The position numbers and the translations under genes are program-made. The notes beneath the pieces are model-generated. The model had not been told where the DNA came from and did no database searches. It worked only from the letters and a program-made list of their open reading frames with translations. Below, in pieces: positions 59,400 to 64,000 of a stretch of DNA of 64,000 bases. Location: assembly GCF_019175385.1 (NCBI RefSeq), contig NC_083346.1, positions 88,116,543 through 88,180,542 of the forward strand, written 5' to 3'. Source of the DNA: Lycium barbarum (taxonomy: Eukaryota; Streptophyta; Magnoliopsida; Solanales; Solanaceae). Each line of letters starts with the position of its first letter. Position 1 is the stretch's first letter.

Positions 59400-62300
59400 A
59401 TGCCTTGGCCAGCCGACAGGACCAGGAGGCGTCACCAAATGTGGTTACAGGTATATTATTGATCTTCTCCCGAGTTATATATGCATTGACAGATCCAGGC
59501 TCTACTTTATCATATATCTCCCCCCTGGTTGCTAGTAGAATTGGAATAGAACCCGAACCGATAGAACCGTTCGAGGTAGCTACACCTGTAGGAGATTCCG
59601 TTATAGCAAGGCGAGTATACAGAGATCGTTCAGTAGATATATGTGGCCGTTGGACCAATGCTGATCTGATAGAGCTAGATATGACTGAATTTGATGTTAT
59701 TATGGGTATGGATTGGTTAGCTTCTTGTTATGCTAATGTCGACTGTCAGAAGAAAGTAGTTCACTTCCAGTTTCCAGGAGAACCCGTTTTAGAGTGGACA
59801 GGAAGTACAGCATCGCCGACGGGTAAGTTTATTTCATACCTCAAGGCCAGAAAGATGATTAAGAAGGGGTATATTTATCATCTAGTTCGTGTGCATGACA
59901 CGAAAGCAGAGGCACCCACTCTTCAGTCAGTCCCGGTAGTCAGTGAATTTCCGGATATATTCCTAGACGAGCTTCCAGGTCTTTCACATGAGCGGAAAAT
60001 AGAGTTCACGATAGATGTGCTGCCAGATACTCAGCCTATATCTATTCCTCCCTACAGAATGGCACCTGCAGAACTGAAAGAATTGAAGGAGCAGCTGAGG
60101 GATTTGTTATAGAAGGGCTTCATCAGGCCCAGTACATCACCTTGGGGAGCCCCAGTATTGGTTGTGAGGAAGAAAGATGGGTCGCTACGGATGTGTATTG
60201 ATCATAGGTAGCTGAACAAGGTGACTATAAAGAATAATTATCCCCTCCCCAGAATCGACGATTTATTTGACCAGTTGCAGGGCGCTAAGTGTTTCTCGAA
60301 GATAGACCTGCGGTCAGGCTACCATCAGGTGTGGATAAGAGAGACATATATTCCAAAGACCGCATTCAGGACCCGATACGGGCACTACGAGTTCAGGGTA
60401 ATGTCTTTTGGGTTGACCAATGCCCCAACAGTGTTTATGGATCTGATAAACCGAGTATTCAAGCCGTTCTTAGTTATGTTCGTAATTGTATTTATTGATG
60501 ATATCCTGATCTATTCACGATCAGAAGAGGAGCATGCAGATCACCTGAGGGCGGTACTTGGGGTACTCCGGCACCAGAAATTGTATGCTAAATTCTCTAA
60601 ATGTGAATTCTAGTTGACTTTAGTGGCATTTTTGGGGCATATCATTGGAGCTGATGGCCTTCGGATGGATACACAGAAAATTGAGGTCGTAAAGGCTTGG
60701 CCGAGACCGACGACACCTACTGAGGTACGTTTTTTTCTGGGATTGGCAGGATATTATAGGAGATTTGTGAAGAAGTTTGCTTCGATTGCAGCGCCATTGA
60801 CGAAGCTGACTCAGAAGGCAGCTAAGTTCCAGTGGACTGATGCTTGTGAACGAAGCTTCCAGATGCTGAAAGAAAAGTTGACTACAGCCCCAGTTCTGAC
60901 ACTCCCCGAGGGACCAGACAGTTATGCCATTTATTGCGATGCTTCCGGTGTGGGGATACGTTGTGTATTAATGCAGCATGGCAGGGTTAGAGCCTATGCC
61001 TCCCGGCAGCTCAAAAAGCACGAAAGAAATTATCCTACTCATGATCTGAAGCTAGCAGCAGTAAGTCTATGGGCAGCATAACGGACGTGCGGCCAAAAAG
61101 GAAAGAAATGGTTCGTGAGATTTACCAGCTAGCTAGCCTTGGAGTCCGTTTAGCTGATTCTGGAGAAACTGGGTTTCTGTCAGAGAAGTTGCTGAATCCT
61201 CTATTATGGAAGAAATAAAGCGAGGCCAATATGAGGATCTGATTCTGGCACAGTATAGAGACAAAGCCCTTGAAAAGGAGAAGACTCTATTCGAGATGAC
61301 ACCTGATGGAGTGCTACTACATAAAGGCAGAATATGTGTACCTGAGGTTGCGGGGCTGCGGCGACAAGTTATGGGAATAGCACATTATGCCCGTTATTCC
61401 GTGCATCCGGGATCAACAAAGATGTATCATGACCTCAGATGCTTATATTGGTGGGATGGTATGAAAAGGGACATAGCAGAGTTTGTTGCTCAGTGCTCAA
61501 ATTGCCAACAGGTTAAGATCGAGCATCAAAAGCCTGGTGGGTTGTTACAGGAGATGGAGATTCCGACTTGGAAGTGGGAAGAAATTAACATGGATTTCAT
61601 CACAGGTTTACCACGCACTCCACGGAAGTATGACTCCATATGGGTTATTATTGATAGGCTGACAAAATGAGCCCATTTTCTTCCAGTCAGGACTACCTAC
61701 TCAGCTGAAGACTATGCAAGGTTATATATTAAGGAGATAGTAAGACTTCACGGAGTTCCCACAGCTATTATATCTGATAGAGGTGCTCAGTTTACAGCTA
61801 ACTTCTGGAGATAATTTCAAGAAGGATTGGGGACCCAGGTAAGTCTTAGTACCGCATTCCACCCGCAGTCTGATGCACCGGCCGAGCGTACTATTCAGAT
61901 GCTAGAAGATATGCTACGGGCCTGTGTTATTGACTTCAAGGGTAGCAGGGATGATAATTTAACACTCATTGAGTTTTCTTATAATAATAGTTACCATACT
62001 AGCATCCAGATGGCGCCGTATGAGGCCCTGTATGGCCGGAAGTGCAGGTCACCGATCGGTTGGTTCGATGTTAGCAAAACTAAGCTAATCGGCCCAGATA
62101 TAATTCAACAGGCAGTAGATAAAGTGAAACTCATTCAGGAACGGTTACTGGCAGCCTAGAGTCGACAGAAATCATATGCCGATAATCGACGTCGACATTT
62201 AGAGTTCCAGATTGGTGATTGAGTATTTCTGAAAGTGTCACCCATGAAGGGTGTTATGTGAATCGGCAGGAAGGGAAAGCTCAGTCCAAGGTATATTGGA

Positions 62301-62578
62301 CCTTATCAGATCATCCATAAGGTAGGCAAGGTTTCCTATGAATTGGACCTACCATCTGATTTGGAAGCAGTGCATCCAGTCTTCCACGTGTCAATGCTCC
62401 CCAAATGTATAGGCGATCCATCCAGAATGTTTCCTCTAGATGGTATCCAGGTGACAGAAGAGCTATCCTACGAGGAACAACCTATAGCCATACTGGATCG
62501 TCAGGTCAGAAGGTTACCTACCAAAGATGTGGCTTCTGCTAAGGTACTGTGGCGAAACAATAACCGGGAGGAGATGAC
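59400..62578 (+). pseudogene. F pol remnant: protease, RT, RNase H, integrase, chromodomain start
   Basis: Protease with TDPGSTLSYISP (near 59490) and DVIMGMDWLASCYAN, open to a TAG at 60110; RT with [32 protein letters not shown] and the active-site FIDDILIYS at 60491; RNase H with [11 protein letters not shown] and [17 protein letters not shown] ending abruptly at about 61078; integrase with [33 protein letters not shown] and AERTIQ, all three acidic residues present; then LEAVHPVFHVSMLPKC and the start of the chromodomain ([25 protein letters not shown]). Stops at 60110, 60211, 60611, 61668, 61814, 62157, 62221 and 62260. The second half of RNase H is deleted near 61075. The chromodomain stops at 62578, where an LTR begins. 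Confidence 0.9.
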
Positions 62579-63036
62579 TGTTATAGCCCGTATATTGTAC
62601 GTTTGGAAATTCCAAAGTCGTCGTGGAAAGTTAGGGGCGAGATCATTTTCAAAAATTATTTCAATGTACGAGTGGTTGAAAATATTATTTATGATTATTA
62701 TTAGTATGGAAATGTTGAGAAAGGTTAAGGGCAAAAAGGAGAAATTCGCAAAATGATCAATGGAAATAATGTGGGAACTTAGGGGCAAAATGGTAATTTC
62801 ACGAGGAGTTCAAGAAAATTTCGGAAGAACCCTTGGCCGTGTGACATATCCTATTATGTCTACATTTTATTTAATGGAGGACTAATTATGCACATGAGTG
62901 GACAAAGCTTGCAAGAGAAGCCAACCAAGTCATCTTTTATGACTTAGAGAAATTTCTAGAAAATTTGAGAAACATTTGGAAGGGAAAAGAAGGGAGAAAA
63001 AATTCCAAGAGGCGTGTGCATGTTCATGTGCCACTA

Positions 63037-63102
<66 letters not shown>

Positions 63103-64000
63103 TGTGATGACCAACTAAGACCACAATTCATCAATTGACTTCCTAGAAATTTCAAGAAACTAGAAGAAAAATGAAGAAGGAGAAAACAAAAAACGGCCAA
63201 GAGGGCTGGCTGAACCAGCCCTATCATATTGATCATAAAAAAATTACTTCTTCAAGCTTTCATATCAATTGGAAGGTCCTCGTCAACGTGGAGTAGTTGG
63301 TAGAACAAGAAAACCGCTCGTTGTTGCGTTTTATCAAGCTAGCCGAGAGGAAAAAAGAGTGAAGAAGAAGGTGAGGTTTAACCTTCTCTTTTATGTATTA
63401 TGAATGGTTTACGTATGTTATTGAATGTGGAAATGATGGAAATTCATGAAATATAGCATGTTCAAGTTTGGCCGTGTATTGTGTGTAATGTGTAGGAATA
63501 ACGAATTAAGTGTATTTAGCATGATTATGTGGTGTTGTAAGGTATAGAAAATGAATAAAAATCATGGAATATGTATGTTATGGTGTTGGCCGAAAATGGG
63601 CTGATTTGGTGAAGGCATGGTGGACTAATGTGATGCGGTATTTTGGTTGCCGTTGTTGTGAGTTCTATGATGTAAATTGAAGTTGTAATCGTGTGGGCTG
63701 GTTTGGAGGCTAATATAATTTTAATGTGGTCTTTAGTGTTGATGAAAATAATGTTGCTAATGTGTAGATTGTTAGTATGGTTAATGAGTTTGGAAGAAAA
63801 GAAGTGTGTTGTTGATATTTTCTTGGACTTGGAAGGTTTTGGGTTGCTTTATGTTTTGGGTCGGGTTGTTTTGGAAAATTTTGTGGATTGTTGGAAATGT
63901 TATGGAAGCATGTTTGAATGGTTTTGGATTGATTATATATCTTGATTTGAACGTAATTGGAATGTCGTCGCATTATGCAAAAGAAGGTTGTTGATGTTAA
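62579..64000 (+). repeat. Right LTR of F, partial
   Basis: Starts TGTTATAGCCCG, similar to the 5' LTR start (TGTTATATCTCG), and shares later blocks (GGTTTAACCTTCTCTTTTATG, ATTCATGAAATAT, TTTGGCCG). The two are clearly divergent, and this copy is about 420 bp longer over the same span. No PPT precedes it. Continues past the window. Confidence 0.7.
63039..63100. repeat. (TA)n microsatellite at the TATA-box position
   Basis: 62 bp of alternating TA, followed by AGTGTGATGACCAAC, aligning with the TATA box context GATGAGTGATGACAA of the left LTR. Confidence 0.9.

Larger units (their letters stand above)
55267..64000 (+). mobile_element. Element F: Tekay-type chromovirus, partial
   Basis: 5' LTR 55267-58037, PBS 58042-58053, a reading frame in place of gag (58327 to about 58805), a 5S rRNA-like segment (59144-59261), protease-RT-RNase H-integrase-chromodomain (about 59400-62578), then an LTR from 62579 to the window end. 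Pol resembles that of B closely in order and motif. It is damaged by stops and by a deletion inside RNase H. The right LTR is only distantly like the left one and starts directly on the coding region. Confidence 0.85.

Overview
The window is plant nuclear DNA made almost wholly of transposable elements. Long, TA-rich Ty3/gypsy LTRs with initiator-Met-tRNA primer sites, a Tat element with a second RNase H, an RTE-like LINE and a Harbinger-type MITE point to a eudicot. The LTR and LINE families look like those of Solanaceae, but that is from memory and unverified. I found no intact host gene, tRNA gene or CRISPR array. All coding sequence belongs to decayed transposons, so coding features are called pseudogenes.

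Layout. 1-1533 (J): 3' end and LTR of an Athila/Tat-like element. 1534-9455 (A): minus-strand Ty3/gypsy element with a 3.26-kb 5' LTR and a 3.4-kb internal region without gag or pol (LARD-like); its 3' LTR is cut by J. 9456-9955 (I): minus-strand LTR piece split by A. 9956-11875: no gene; may include a copia leader. 11940-21734 (B): full-length Tekay-type chromovirus, plus strand, inserted in a small copia LTR (H, about 11876-11939 and 21735-22575). 22576-24602 (K): gypsy LTR. 24603-27727 (C): minus-strand gypsy remnant with LTR and protease only. 27728-28987 and 33053-33774 (D): gypsy LTR split by an RTE-like LINE (29004-33036), itself split by a 273-bp MITE. 33775-55266 (G): very long Ogre/Tat-like LTR plus leader, interrupted by E (34643-46321) and by a minus-strand LTR (L, about 46452-48790). 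55267-64000 (F): Tekay-type chromovirus, plus strand, running off the window.

The two most unusual items: (1) E carries, opposite to gag-pol, a four-exon gene with its own TATA box, three GT-AG introns that join in phase, a PF04195-like domain, a basic patch, a coiled-coil tail and a poly(A) signal, damaged only by four point stops. (2) F carries a 118-bp 5S rRNA-like sequence where the gag core should be.

Insertion order from junctions: J is younger than A, and A than I; B is younger than H; the MITE is younger than the LINE, and the LINE than D; E and L are younger than G. E keeps a perfect 5-bp target duplication and near-identical LTRs, so it is among the youngest. B and F are older.
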